Assembly (NCBI RefSeq): GCF_000325705.1
Contig: NC_019904.1
Coordinates: forward strand, 5,005,501-5,069,500
Direction of reading: 5' to 3'
Length of the DNA stretch: 64,000 nt
DNA from: Echinicola vietnamensis DSM 17526
Lineage (GTDB): Bacteria; Bacteroidota; Bacteroidia; Cytophagales; Cyclobacteriaceae
The notes below the pieces were generated by a model, which was not told the DNA's origin, made no database searches, and saw only the letters and a list, made by a program, of their open reading frames with translations. Position numbers and translations under genes: made by a program. Each line of letters starts with the position of its first letter. Position 1 is the stretch's first letter. Below, one piece after another: positions 18,160-27,680 of the stretch.

Positions 18160-21100
18160 TTAAAATGCTGCTTTTATACCTAGTGTAAGCGTTCTGGGGA
18201 TAGGTACCCCAGTAACGAAGGCATTCAAACCAGATCCGGTGGCAGTGGCATTGCCTACTTCTGGATTATGGTTTTTGGTAAAAGTATGGGCATTTTGCAC
18301 ACTGAAGTAAACACCCAAATTGTCAATTTGAGCTTTTGAGATCAGCGCTGCAGGCAAATCATAGCTCAAGGTAATGTTCTGAATTCGCAGATAAGAGGCA
18401 TTTTCCAGCCAAAAATCCGAAAACTGTTCATTTCCACCGGAACCATTTTTGTTCAAAAGCGGAAAGGTTCCATCAGGGTTTTTAGTAGGGTGATAACGGT
18501 CATAAAGTCTAACATCTTCATTTTGGGCAAAACTGGTCATCAACTGAAACAAGTCAGTGGACTGGCCCGGTCCAAAATATTCATCAGAACCATGCGAGCC
18601 TTGTAACTGAATGGATAAACTAAGGTTCTTATAACCTCCGGAAATCACCCCTCCGTAAAAAAATTCAGGGTACCTGCTTCCGATGATGGTTCTGTCGGCT
18701 TCATTCACCACACCATCAGGTTCGCCCGTCAAATTTCCCTCTGCATCATACCCATTGATATCCATCAGGGCGATGTCTCCTACTTTTTTGGTGGGGAAGC
18801 TCCCTCCTGCATATTTGTCCAATTCGCTTTCCTCACGGATAAGTCCATCTGACTTATAGCCAAAAAATGAATGGGCCGGTGCTCCTACCTTATGTTTATA
18901 ACTGATCCTACTACTGCCCAAATTGATTTCTTCCCTGCCTGCCAAATCAGTCACCTCATTTTTAATTTTGGACAGGTTAAAGCTGACATCATAAAACCAA
19001 TCTGAATTGCCTCCTCTTGCTCCCAAAACCACCTCAAAACCTTTGTTTCTTACATTGCCCCCATTGATCACCGGAAAGCCGGACAATCCAGATGAGCGAG
19101 GAATGGGCTCTGCAAAAAGCATATCAAAGGTGTTTTCAATAAAGTAATCAATAGAACCATAAAAACGTCCATTGATTACACTGGCATCAATACCGAGGTT
19201 AGCCTTATTGGCTGACTCCCAAGTCACGTCCCTGTTGACCGCTGAGGTCATCGTATAACCCAAAGCAGGTTGATTATTGGATACGGCACGTTCGCTGGTA
19301 AGGGTTGCACTGGTCCCGTAAATCCCGATGGAATTGACATTCCCCAAAGAACCATAACTGGCCCGCAACTTCAATTCTTCCAATACAGCACTGTTTTCCA
19401 AAAAAGCCTCTTCAGAAATCTTCCAAGCAATGGATCCTGAAGGAAAAACTCCCCATCTATTATCCTCCGTAAGTCTGGAAGTACCATCTCTACGGATAGT
19501 ACCGGTAAAAAGGTATTTGTCCTTGAAGGAATAATTCAGCCTTCCAAACATGGATACCAAAGCCCAGTCCCTGAAAAAGTTACTATTGATCTGGCTGGTA
19601 GGATCTCCTGCATCCAAATACCGGATGTCATTATTAATCGTACCAGTACGTTGAGCTGAAAGGGTTTCTGCAGAATTTTCTTCTCTGGAATAGCCCAACA
19701 AAAAGTTAAAAGCATGGTCCTTGACATCAAGTTTGTACTTTAACAAGTAGTCATTGCTCCAATAAACATTTTCATAGGATTCCTTATAAACGGTATTGAC
19801 ATTAGTACCTCCCCATCCATACTCTGGAGGTACACCTGGAACAAAATCAGATTGTTTTTTCCCCGAATAGTTAAGACTTCCCCTCACCGTAAATTCCAGG
19901 TTTTTCACCGGAGAAACGGTGATATAAAGGTTTCCCTGTAATCCCTTCCAAATGGCTTCCTGGCTGCTATTTTGTGCCTCCCATATTGGATTGGCAAAGA
20001 AGTGCTCCAAGCCGGGATTGTGAATGATCCCCCAGTCTCCATCTTCCTCCTTATTTCTTGTAAGTGGCACCTTGGTTAGTGCTTTTCTATAGTAGGTTTG
20101 GTCTCCCAGCACTTTATTAGAGCTAATGTTCAGGGAATTACCGAATTTGAACCAATCTCGGATCTTGTGATCGGTATTGATTCTGAAAGTATATTTCTTT
20201 TGTCCGGTACCAATTACCATCCCATCCTGATCTACTAAATTGGCAGACACAAAATAATTGGAACGCTCAGAACCTCCTGCTACCGATACATCATATGATT
20301 GTATACCGCCTTGTTGTAGCATCAGGTCTTTCCAATTGGTATCAACACCTTCATAATAGGCCAAATCACTTTGCTCCCAATCCAAGGGGATATTGGAGTT
20401 CTCATAAGACTCTGTCCAAAGCTCCAAAAACTGGTCTGCATTCAACAGTTCATGCTTCAAGTTACTCTCATTGCTTACTCCCCAATAAGCATTAAAGGTA
20501 ATTTGAGGTTCAACATTTACTCTTCCTCTTTTGGTGGTGACCAAAATAACGCCATTGGCCGCTCTGGCCCCATAGATGGCTGAAGCAGAGGCATCCTTTA
20601 GTACAGAAATTGACTCAATATTATTTTGGTTGATATTTTCTATACTATTAGTGATCACACCGTCCACTACATAAATGGGTGATGAACCGCTCCCGTTTCC
20701 GGTATTGATCGAACCGATTCCCCTGACCGTCACATTAAAGCCAGATCCAGGCAGACCTGATCCACTTGAAATGGATACACCGGCGGCCCTACCCTGAATG
20801 GCATTTAATGGCGAGGTACCCGCTATTTTATCAAAGTTTTCGGTATCCACAGTACTCACTGCTCCGGTCAAGTCACTTTTTTTGACACTACCATAACCGA
20901 TGACCACCACTTCATCCAAAGCCTCAACATCAGGCAAAAGGGTAATATTAATTTCTTCCTGCCCTGCTACATTTACTTGTTTGCTGACAAACCCCAAGAA
21001 GCTGATTTCCAAGATAGCATCAGAAGGAACGGATAAACTATAATCACCATTTACATCTGTGACTGTACCTTTGGAAGTACCTTTTATCAGTACATTCGCA

Positions 21101-21549
21101 CCCGGCAGTCCTTCCCCGTTTTCATCGGTCACGCGACCTTTCACCTGAATGGGATCCTTAGCTGTCTGAAAAGTTTCTTTTGGAGGTGCTTCACCTTCTT
21201 TTTTAAAAACAATGGTCTTATCCCTCAAAACATAGCTATAGCCATAAGGAACTATTAATTTGTTAAAAATGGTGTTTAAGGTGGCATTCTGAACATTGAT
21301 GCTCATATTGGGGAGCCCTTCAAACAAATCACTGGGGTACAAAACTTTGTACTTACTCTTTTTTTTGATTTCCTTGAGAATGCTCTCAAAGGATTCATTT
21401 TGGACATTGAGGTCCATGGTCAAGGTCTGTGAAAAAACATTGGCCGAAACCTCCATACTCGCGACTGCTAACAGCAACATCGTCAACAAGAAGGTTTGGA
21501 AATATTTTTTCCGGATTTTTTTGGGTATTATTGTATCCTTGTTAAACAT
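18160..21549 (-). CDS. SusC/RagA-family TonB-dependent transporter with STN domain
   Basis: About 1129 residues from MFNKDTIIPKK; an ATG at 21576 would add nine. Signal segment near 20-40, secretin/TonB STN domain (~45-120, LNVQNESFESILKEIKKKSK), carboxypeptidase-like domain (~135-220, GLPGANVLIKGTSKGT), plug with a TonB-box-like stretch (ALDEVVVIGYG) and VLKDASASAIYGARAANGVI, then the beta-barrel ending in phenylalanine (LGIKAAF). The STN domain fits the sigma/FecR pair upstream: substrate binding is expected to signal through FecR to the sigma factor. It imports oligosaccharides with the SusD partner. Confidence 0.95.
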   Translation of the reverse strand: MFNKDTIIPKKIRKKYFQTFLLTMLLLAVASMEVSANVFSQTLTMDLNVQNESFESILKEIKKKSKYKVLYPSDLFEGLPNMSINVQNATLNTIFNKLIVPYGYSYVLRDKTIVFKKEGEAPPKETFQTAKDPIQVKGRVTDENGEGLPGANVLIKGTSKGTVTDVNGDYSLSVPSDAILEISFLGFVSKQVNVAGQEEINITLLPDVEALDEVVVIGYGSVKKSDLTGAVSTVDTENFDKIAGTSPLNAIQGRAAGVSISSGSGLPGSGFNVTVRGIGSINTGNGSGSSPIYVVDGVITNSIENINQNNIESISVLKDASASAIYGARAANGVILVTTKRGRVNVEPQITFNAYWGVSNESNLKHELLNADQFLELWTESYENSNIPLDWEQSDLAYYEGVDTNWKDLMLQQGGIQSYDVSVAGGSERSNYFVSANLVDQDGMVIGTGQKKYTFRINTDHKIRDWFKFGNSLNISSNKVLGDQTYYRKALTKVPLTRNKEEDGDWGIIHNPGLEHFFANPIWEAQNSSQEAIWKGLQGNLYITVSPVKNLEFTVRGSLNYSGKKQSDFVPGVPPEYGWGGTNVNTVYKESYENVYWSNDYLLKYKLDVKDHAFNFLLGYSREENSAETLSAQRTGTINNDIRYLDAGDPTSQINSNFFRDWALVSMFGRLNYSFKDKYLFTGTIRRDGTSRLTEDNRWGVFPSGSIAWKISEEAFLENSAVLEELKLRASYGSLGNVNSIGIYGTSATLTSERAVSNNQPALGYTMTSAVNRDVTWESANKANLGIDASVINGRFYGSIDYFIENTFDMLFAEPIPRSSGLSGFPVINGGNVRNKGFEVVLGARGGNSDWFYDVSFNLSKIKNEVTDLAGREEINLGSSRISYKHKVGAPAHSFFGYKSDGLIREESELDKYAGGSFPTKKVGDIALMDINGYDAEGNLTGEPDGVVNEADRTIIGSRYPEFFYGGVISGGYKNLSLSIQLQGSHGSDEYFGPGQSTDLFQLMTSFAQNEDVRLYDRYHPTKNPDGTFPLLNKNGSGGNEQFSDFWLENASYLRIQNITLSYDLPAALISKAQIDNLGVYFSVQNAHTFTKNHNPEVGNATATGSGLNAFVTGVPIPRTLTLGIKAAF

Positions 21550-21592
21550 AAATTTTAATTGTAAAAGGTTAAACATTTATTTAAACAAACTC

Positions 21593-21615
21593 AAGGAGTG
21601 TTGGGAGCACTCCTT
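21593..21615. promoter_or_regulatory. Hairpin between fecR and susC
   Basis: AAGGAGTG pairs with CACTCCTT around a 7-base loop, followed by T7 on the plus strand. On the minus strand, the direction of the genes, it has no U-run. It may attenuate the sigma/fecR transcript or act as a leaky stop before susC. Confidence 0.6.
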
Positions 21616-21618
21616 TTT

Positions 21619-22776
21619 TTATTTCACGGTTACTACATTTTTATCTAATTTAAATTCTACAATTCCTGAAGCTTCCAACATTTTCAAAAACTCTGAAACG
21701 TCATCATATCTGGCGATTTCCCCTGTAAACTTTTTTGTCCTAATAGCCTGATTTTCACATTCCACTTTTATGTCATACCATCTCGATAGCCTACCGAGCA
21801 GTTCGTGCAGTTCCATATTATCAAAATGCATAATGCCGTCCTTCCAGGCGATAAAGTTTTCGACCTCCACCGTTCTTTTTTCGATCATGCCCGTAGCTTT
21901 GGTCAAGCTACTTTGTTCGTTGGGTTGAAGTATCAGTTGCTCGCCTGAAGCTGGCTGTATGGCCACACTACCTTCTATCAAGGTGGTTAAAATCCTGTCC
22001 TCGTCCTTATAAGAAGTGACATTAAAGGATGTACCTAAAACGCGTAATTCCTGAGATTGGGAATGGAGAATAAAGGGGCGGTTTGCATCCTTTGCCACTT
22101 CAAAATAAGCCTCACCGGAAAATTCAACTTCCCTGATTTGGTCTGCAAATTTTGAAGGATACTTAATTACAGACTCTGAATTTAGCCATACCTTAGTTCC
22201 ATCTGCCAATTCCAAATTGAAAGATTCTCCTCTTGGAATGACCAGAATGTTCATGGCTGACTTGCCCTTTGTATTGCCTTTGCTTTCATATTCAATCTTA
22301 TTTCCCAGTGCAGAAACTGCTGCTTCCTCATCATCGATGGAAAAGGCACTGTCCTTGTCAAAGTTGATTTGTTCTCCTCCCGATGTAAAAAGCTGCACAC
22401 TTCCTGTATTCTTGGACAGTTCTGTCAAAAGCTCTTCATCAGGCAGTTGGGAAGAACTGAAATTATCAATACTTAACCATAAAATGGTCCCGGAAAAAAT
22501 GAGTAGTAGGATTACGGCTGCATATCTCCAAATTTTGAAATCTCTCTCTTTCTTAAAAGTTATTCCGCTTTTTAAATTTACTAATGCATCATCTTTAAGT
22601 AGCAGCCTGGGATCTCTTCCCGATTTATAATATGCCAAGGTTCTGGCATAATAATCCGCATGCTTGCTGTCTGATGCTATCCATTCCTGAAGTTCTTTTT
22701 CTTCAACATTAGACAGTTGCCCATGTATTTTTTTCCAAATGAGAAGGTAATCGATCATTTTATTGTCCTTTATCAC
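21619..22776 (-). CDS. FecR-family anti-sigma factor
   Basis: 385 residues; the ATG at 22758 (MIDYLLIW) is an alternative start. A cytoplasmic N-terminal helix bundle, one membrane segment (~83-103, IWRYAAVILLLIFSGTILWL), then the periplasmic FecR domain with VIPRGESFNLELADGTKVWLNS and EVEFSGEAYFEVAKD, and a C-terminal DUF4974-type domain (LSRWYDIKVECEN). It relays the SusC signal and controls the sigma factor encoded just upstream. In PULs this pair switches on the susCD operon when the glycan is present. Confidence 0.95.
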   Translation of the reverse strand: MIKDNKMIDYLLIWKKIHGQLSNVEEKELQEWIASDSKHADYYARTLAYYKSGRDPRLLLKDDALVNLKSGITFKKERDFKIWRYAAVILLLIFSGTILWLSIDNFSSSQLPDEELLTELSKNTGSVQLFTSGGEQINFDKDSAFSIDDEEAAVSALGNKIEYESKGNTKGKSAMNILVIPRGESFNLELADGTKVWLNSESVIKYPSKFADQIREVEFSGEAYFEVAKDANRPFILHSQSQELRVLGTSFNVTSYKDEDRILTTLIEGSVAIQPASGEQLILQPNEQSSLTKATGMIEKRTVEVENFIAWKDGIMHFDNMELHELLGRLSRWYDIKVECENQAIRTKKFTGEIARYDDVSEFLKMLEASGIVEFKLDKNVVTVK

Positions 22777-23114
22777 TTAAAGGACAGGAGACTTCAAAAA
22801 AGGGGTGACAAAAAAAATATTTATTTTTTTACTAGACCACAGTATAATCATTTACAAAAGTTCATTTATCCCCTAATTGTATCCAGGAATTCTGGCCAGG
22901 AACCATTATTATGCCCAGTTCATGTCAACTGGTCCATTTCCAAATATAAAACCAGAAATAAGCATTAGCCTCTTCTATGCAAAGCCCCCCAAGTATCTCG
23001 GTCTGAAAGTGCTTTGGCATTCCATCATTTGGCCTGAGGATAGTTTGTGATATAGGAAGAAAAAAGCAGTGATGGGAAGTAGTTGTAATAAGAAGGAACG
23101 GGGCTAAATAATCA
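22777..23114. other. Gap between sigma-factor gene and fecR
   Basis: 338 bases with no supported gene. No exact TAnnTTTG element was found on the minus strand. An A/T tract at about 22808-22830 stands out. A promoter for fecR may lie here but was not recognised. Confidence 0.4.
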
Positions 23115-23672
23115 TCAGAGGAAAAATATAGAAAACAATTTGGGGTTCATTTCATTCCTCAACTTGGATTTACCCCGCTTCAATTGTGTTTTAACGGTAT
23201 TTTCAGAAAGGTTAAGTGTTTCTGCTATTTCTGCTATTTTTTGGCCTTTGAAGTATTTCAATACAATAATTTCCCTTGCCTGTACTGGTAGATTACTTAT
23301 GGCCATTAATAATTCTTCTTCAAGTACATTTTTATCGATTTCTTCTTCCCTTGATAGATGCACCAACATGGCCTCTATATATAGGATTTTGTGCTTATCA
23401 TAGACATCAATACTTTTTAACTTGTTCAGGCACCTGTTCTTTACCGAAGTATAAAAAAATCCATCTAAGGTGCCTTTCAGTTGAAAACTTTCCAAATTCT
23501 CCCAAAAATGGATAAAGAGGTTCTGAACAAGATCTTCTGCCTCGCTGGAATCCAACAAAAAAGTAAATGCATAATTTACCAGGTTTTTGTAATACCTATG
23601 GTATAAATAATCAAAGCCCTCCTCTGTTTTCTTCTTTAAATTCGATATGGTAAGATTTTCGATTTGTCCCAA
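23115..23672 (-). CDS. ECF-type RNA polymerase sigma-70 factor
   Basis: 185 residues. Region 2 (YHRYYKNLVNYAFTFLLDSSEAEDLVQNLFIHFWENL, residues ~24-60) binds core polymerase and the -10 element. Region 4 (NLPVQAREIIVLKYFKGQKIAEIAETLNLSENTVKTQLKRGKSKL, ~127-171) is a clear helix-turn-helix. This is the Bacteroidetes RpoE/FecI-like family that pairs with FecR and an STN-bearing SusC; all three are adjacent here. It is expected to direct transcription of the downstream susC operon. No exact housekeeping promoter was seen upstream. Confidence 0.95.
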   Translation of the reverse strand: MGQIENLTISNLKKKTEEGFDYLYHRYYKNLVNYAFTFLLDSSEAEDLVQNLFIHFWENLESFQLKGTLDGFFYTSVKNRCLNKLKSIDVYDKHKILYIEAMLVHLSREEEIDKNVLEEELLMAISNLPVQAREIIVLKYFKGQKIAEIAETLNLSENTVKTQLKRGKSKLRNEMNPKLFSIFFL

Positions 23673-24135
23673 AACCGATACAATAAATAGTTATGATTCA
23701 AAACAAAACATTAAAACTTAAGTCTTTCACAACACAATAAACCAAAATAATTAATATTAAAAAAAACAAATCAACAAAGAACAATAGCTACACAAATAAA
23801 GGACTCAATACATTAATAGAAATATTATTTTGTTTTTACAAAGTAAAAAACTATATCAAAAACTATACAATATCATTTTATAAATTTACCAAACATTCCT
23901 TTGATTAGAATGAGTGTATTTGATAATCCTTGTCAATGGAAATCACCTCGATATTGTAAACATTATTTACTTTTCAAAATTCTATTATTGTTTCTCCTAA
24001 TACTTCACATACTTTTTGAGCTTAGCCTTAGAACATATTTTTTTATAAGCCAGTGGAACAGTATTTGACCATATTCACAGATAGTAGTCTTTCAAATGCC
24101 TAAACTGATCTATCATTTCCATCTCTTCCAAAAAA

Positions 24136-24169
24136 GAGTTCGATCCATGTACCTCTAGCTCCACGAACC
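24136..24169 (+). other. tmRNA 3'-end-like fragment (tentative attachment-site remnant)
   Basis: GAGTTCGATCC (24136-24146) followed by CTAGCTCCACGAACC (24155-24169) resembles the T-loop and 3' acceptor end of ssrA. A terminator follows at once, as after a real ssrA. The bases between do not form a proper T-stem and no 5' half is present, so it is not a working tmRNA. Genomic islands often leave such 3' fragments. This rests on short similarity only. Confidence 0.25.
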
Positions 24170-24199
24170 AAAAACGAGGTGAATTTTCGCCTCGTTTTT
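24170..24199 (+). terminator. Rho-independent terminator
   Basis: AAAAACGAGG (24170-24179) pairs with CCTCGTTTTT (24190-24199) around a 10-base loop, followed by further T-runs. It is oriented for plus-strand transcription although no complete plus-strand gene precedes it. It could also act on the minus strand because of the A-run. Confidence 0.8.
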
Positions 24200-24474
24200 T
24201 ATTTTTTTTACATAAACAAATTAACAAACATCGTTTTCATCTATATAATAAGCTGATAATTCGAAAAATGAATTGCCAAAAACCTATTCCATCAAAAATC
24301 AAAATACTGACAACAACCTTCAAAAATCATATAATTTAACAAATGGTTCGGTCAATCTCATTGGCTTAGCTAGTAGGAATCGAACCAAATTTCAAATAAA
24401 ACTCCCTGTAAATTCCAATAATTATTTTGAATTAATGCGCCAAACTCTTTTTAAAAGCCAAATATCAAACACAT

Positions 24475-27400
24475 CTAAACCAACCGTTCTTCCAATTGCC
24501 CCTTCCAAAGGATATATCCCTTTCTTGGATCCGAATAATCATGGTTTAACCTACTGAAACTTTCCGGAGAGCTTTCTATAAAGGCTTGTCTTCCCTTATC
24601 TTTTATATTCTGAAGGTCCGATTCTACCTCATTCAGTCTTTTTCCAAGCAGGGATTGGGAAATTCCTCCTCCATTAACCATGATTTCCGTGTGCCAAATA
24701 TAGGTAGCCTCTTCCGTATCCAAGGTTTCTAAAATGATATGGTGAAATTTCTTACCTTTTAATAGAAATACGAATGAAAAAGGTTTTAATATAAACCTTA
24801 TTTTTAACAATGAACCTTCGTGTTTTGATGCCAAGTACCTCAATTGTCTGAAATGCCTGTACTTTTCATCTCCAATTAGGTTATTGATCAGTTGCTCTTC
24901 GGTAAAATGAGAGCCGGGAAATTGATTGGATTTTCTTAAACCTTCAAGATCAGAAGTGGCCCTATTGTCATTTTGATGATTTGGATCATTTTTAATTTCA
25001 TCGATGGCAAACTGAAACCTGACACTCTCAATGGTATCTTGATTAATTTTTCCCAAGTCTTCGGATTCAGCTCTTTGGGTCACTAACATTCCATTTTCAA
25101 ATTCAGCAAAAATCTCCACATTGGCATATTTCATTTTTAGTGACTTCGAGAAGTAGGGTTTTAATACTTCAATCTCAGGACGGACGTATTCATTTTCAAG
25201 TTCAAATTCAATTTCTGTATTGAGTTCTTGCACGGGATAATTAAAGGCAATGCTACCATACCTGAAATCCAGTTTGTCCAATGCAATTTTAACTGTCTTG
25301 TCGATGGTGACAGCACTCATTTCTCCAGATTCGCTTAGATCCATAAACAAGTCGGCTTCTTTCTTAAGTTTTCTATAATAGGTATTCCTCTTCAAAAACA
25401 AACGATCAAGATAATCAACCAAATAATCCCGATAATCATATATCACAGGAGCCAGTTCGGAGCGCTGAACCCTCCCTATATATTGGATAAGTTTGCCCTT
25501 GAAAGAAAAAGGATAGACCAAAAACAGCCTTGATATGTTATTCAAATCCACACCTTCCCCCATCAACTGTCCGGTAGTAATCAAGACCTGGAAATCTCCT
25601 CTGGATATCTGGCCCCATTTCCCCTTGCGGCTACGTTCATTATCTTCCCCACTCAAAGTGATTACTTCAAAAACCCCTTTCAAATAGTGGTTTAACGTAG
25701 CGATATGCTCTCTTCTTTCTGTAATAATCACTACACTTCCCCCTTCATTCACCTCTTTTATAACATCTTTGATGATGAGCTGATTTCTGGCTGAATCGTT
25801 CACCAATATCTTTGAAAGTGTCTCAAAACTATCAGTTTTTGGATTGAACGGTACTTGCAAGGCGGTCTTCCTCACTTTCACCGTTGCAGGCCGGTAGTTT
25901 TTGGTTTCCTTGGGATCAATACTGGCAATTACATCACCCAGATAAATAAAAATGAGCCTCCCGTCATTTCCCTTTCTAAATGGTGTCGCCGTCAGCCCAT
26001 ACAGGTAGAAAGTAGAGAGCTTGGACAAGCTGTTCCGAAAACTCTCTGCTGATATGTGGTGGCATTCATCAATTATGACCGTACCGAATGCGTCATAATA
26101 TTCACTTGATTCAGGTTTGTCCAAAAACTTGGCCAGACTTTGGAACATTGCGACGGTTACTTTTTTACCGATTTTAGCACGCCCTTGTCCAATTCTTCCT
26201 ATCTCAGCCTTCCTCAATCCCATAAAAGACTGGATCCTTTCCAGCCATTGTGCCATAAGTTGTTTCCGATGGACGATAATAAGTGTTGGTTGTTTCTTAT
26301 TGGCTATTATCTGTAACCCTATTATTGTCTTTCCTGTGCCCGGAGGGGCTACAATTATCCCAAACTGCTTCTTTTCCGCTGCACAGACTGTTTTCTCCTG
26401 ATGTTCCCTTAGTCTAAAAGTGGTGTTAAAGGAGATTGTCTGTTGCAGTTTTCTTTCATCTTTAAATTCAAACGGAATGTTGTGGGCTGTACAAAACCTC
26501 GCCAACCTACCCATAATACCCCTAGGAATGACAACCTCATTTTCAGTTTCATCAATCAACCGAAAATGAGATGGTGTACCATGGGTGCTTCGTCCAACCT
26601 TCTTCTTTACGAAATAGGCTGAATTGGAAAAATTCAGTTCTTCCTTTAAAAAATCAGTTAACTCTATTGTAATTGCAGACTTATTGAGTCGAATATTGTT
26701 ACTCAGTTTGATCAATAACTTCTTTGAAGTATTGAAATCTGATGGGCTTGATCCATGGGCGACCAATATTAATTGGTCATATAAGGCATCTAATCGGTCC
26801 ACTGAAATCTTTTTGACGGATTTCAGGAAAGTCCACTGGTCCTGATATGGTTCCATATTATCATTCAGGAAACCACCATTTCCTTTTTCCAAAACAGCTT
26901 GGTTTAGCGGAAGCGCAATTAAATTACCAAGCCCTTTCCCGGATAGATAATCCTGATTTGGAAACAGCCGGTCAAAACTGGAAAATTTATCAAATTCAGA
27001 AATCGATTGGGATTCCTTTAATAGATGGACAAGCAGCTTTCTACTTTTTCTTGCAGGATAAGGGCTCGCGAAAAATATCCAAATATGCCCTCCATTTCCG
27101 GATCTTGATCTTTCAAGATATGAAGGAATGTTTTTGGATTTACACAGCCCCATTACTTTTTTGCACTCCCCTTCCCAATTTTTTCCATCAAAATCGGCAG
27201 CAATAAACCAGGAAGTATTGTCCTGTAAAAGAGGGTAAATACCGATATGGTGTTCTCCATTAAGATGCTTCAGAACTTCAATGCCTTTTAACGGGATATA
27301 GCTTTTGTCCTTGTAGGTTTTGAATGTACCACCATTACGTTTATGGCGTCGATACATATAGGGATCATAATGGTATGCGGGCATATATCCGGCTTTGGCT

Positions 27401-27504
27401 CCCTTCTCCCAGCGAACAGCGAAAACATCTGACCTACCCTTAAAGAGCCCATTGAATATTTCCAGTTTATCCGATTCTGAATAAGTGATTACAAAATTCC
27501 CCAT
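24475..27504 (-). CDS. TOTE-type primase-helicase fusion (AEP primase domain plus SF2 helicase)
   Basis: 1009 residues. The N-terminal ~250 residues carry archaeo-eukaryotic primase motifs as in the AEP domain of TOTE conflict systems: SWFIAADFDGKNW (Asp104, Asp106), SRSGNGGHIWIFF (133-145) and FDRLFPNQDYLSGKGLGNLIALPL. An SF2 helicase follows: Walker A APPGTGKT (~385), VIIDECHHIS (~480), LYGLTATPFRKG (~506) and IQYIGRVQR (~679). The last ~300 residues are unrecognised. TOTE systems are predicted to act against invading DNA. Here no nuclease neighbour is seen, so the defence role is inferred. It is divergent from the AlbA/GHKL gene across a 176-base gap. Confidence 0.82.
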   Translation of the reverse strand: MGNFVITYSESDKLEIFNGLFKGRSDVFAVRWEKGAKAGYMPAYHYDPYMYRRHKRNGGTFKTYKDKSYIPLKGIEVLKHLNGEHHIGIYPLLQDNTSWFIAADFDGKNWEGECKKVMGLCKSKNIPSYLERSRSGNGGHIWIFFASPYPARKSRKLLVHLLKESQSISEFDKFSSFDRLFPNQDYLSGKGLGNLIALPLNQAVLEKGNGGFLNDNMEPYQDQWTFLKSVKKISVDRLDALYDQLILVAHGSSPSDFNTSKKLLIKLSNNIRLNKSAITIELTDFLKEELNFSNSAYFVKKKVGRSTHGTPSHFRLIDETENEVVIPRGIMGRLARFCTAHNIPFEFKDERKLQQTISFNTTFRLREHQEKTVCAAEKKQFGIIVAPPGTGKTIIGLQIIANKKQPTLIIVHRKQLMAQWLERIQSFMGLRKAEIGRIGQGRAKIGKKVTVAMFQSLAKFLDKPESSEYYDAFGTVIIDECHHISAESFRNSLSKLSTFYLYGLTATPFRKGNDGRLIFIYLGDVIASIDPKETKNYRPATVKVRKTALQVPFNPKTDSFETLSKILVNDSARNQLIIKDVIKEVNEGGSVVIITERREHIATLNHYLKGVFEVITLSGEDNERSRKGKWGQISRGDFQVLITTGQLMGEGVDLNNISRLFLVYPFSFKGKLIQYIGRVQRSELAPVIYDYRDYLVDYLDRLFLKRNTYYRKLKKEADLFMDLSESGEMSAVTIDKTVKIALDKLDFRYGSIAFNYPVQELNTEIEFELENEYVRPEIEVLKPYFSKSLKMKYANVEIFAEFENGMLVTQRAESEDLGKINQDTIESVRFQFAIDEIKNDPNHQNDNRATSDLEGLRKSNQFPGSHFTEEQLINNLIGDEKYRHFRQLRYLASKHEGSLLKIRFILKPFSFVFLLKGKKFHHIILETLDTEEATYIWHTEIMVNGGGISQSLLGKRLNEVESDLQNIKDKGRQAFIESSPESFSRLNHDYSDPRKGYILWKGQLEERLV

Positions 27505-27680
27505 AAATTTCTTTGATATCCTTTTCTGTTTGCCAATGACTTCAAAATGTCACATAATATAGATTTCAAGCGATAGGGGAAGTTAAGAAATCAAGATTAC
27601 TTTATTATTCTTTAAGCTTTTGGTTAATTTGTCTATCTATATCCATCCAAAAAGTTCCGTATAACTGTCACAGTAGAAAA

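Larger units (their letters stand above)
23673..24474. other. AT-rich intergenic region at the boundary of the sugar locus and the accessory pocket
   Basis: 802 bases without a supported gene. It contains the tmRNA-end-like fragment and terminator at 24136-24199. The rest is A/T-rich with no exact promoter element recognised. Confidence 0.5.

Noticed and set aside
24120..24200. Complete tRNA or tmRNA gene
   Set aside because: Only the 3'-end-like motif is present; no paired T-stem, acceptor 5' strand or tag-peptide frame was found.
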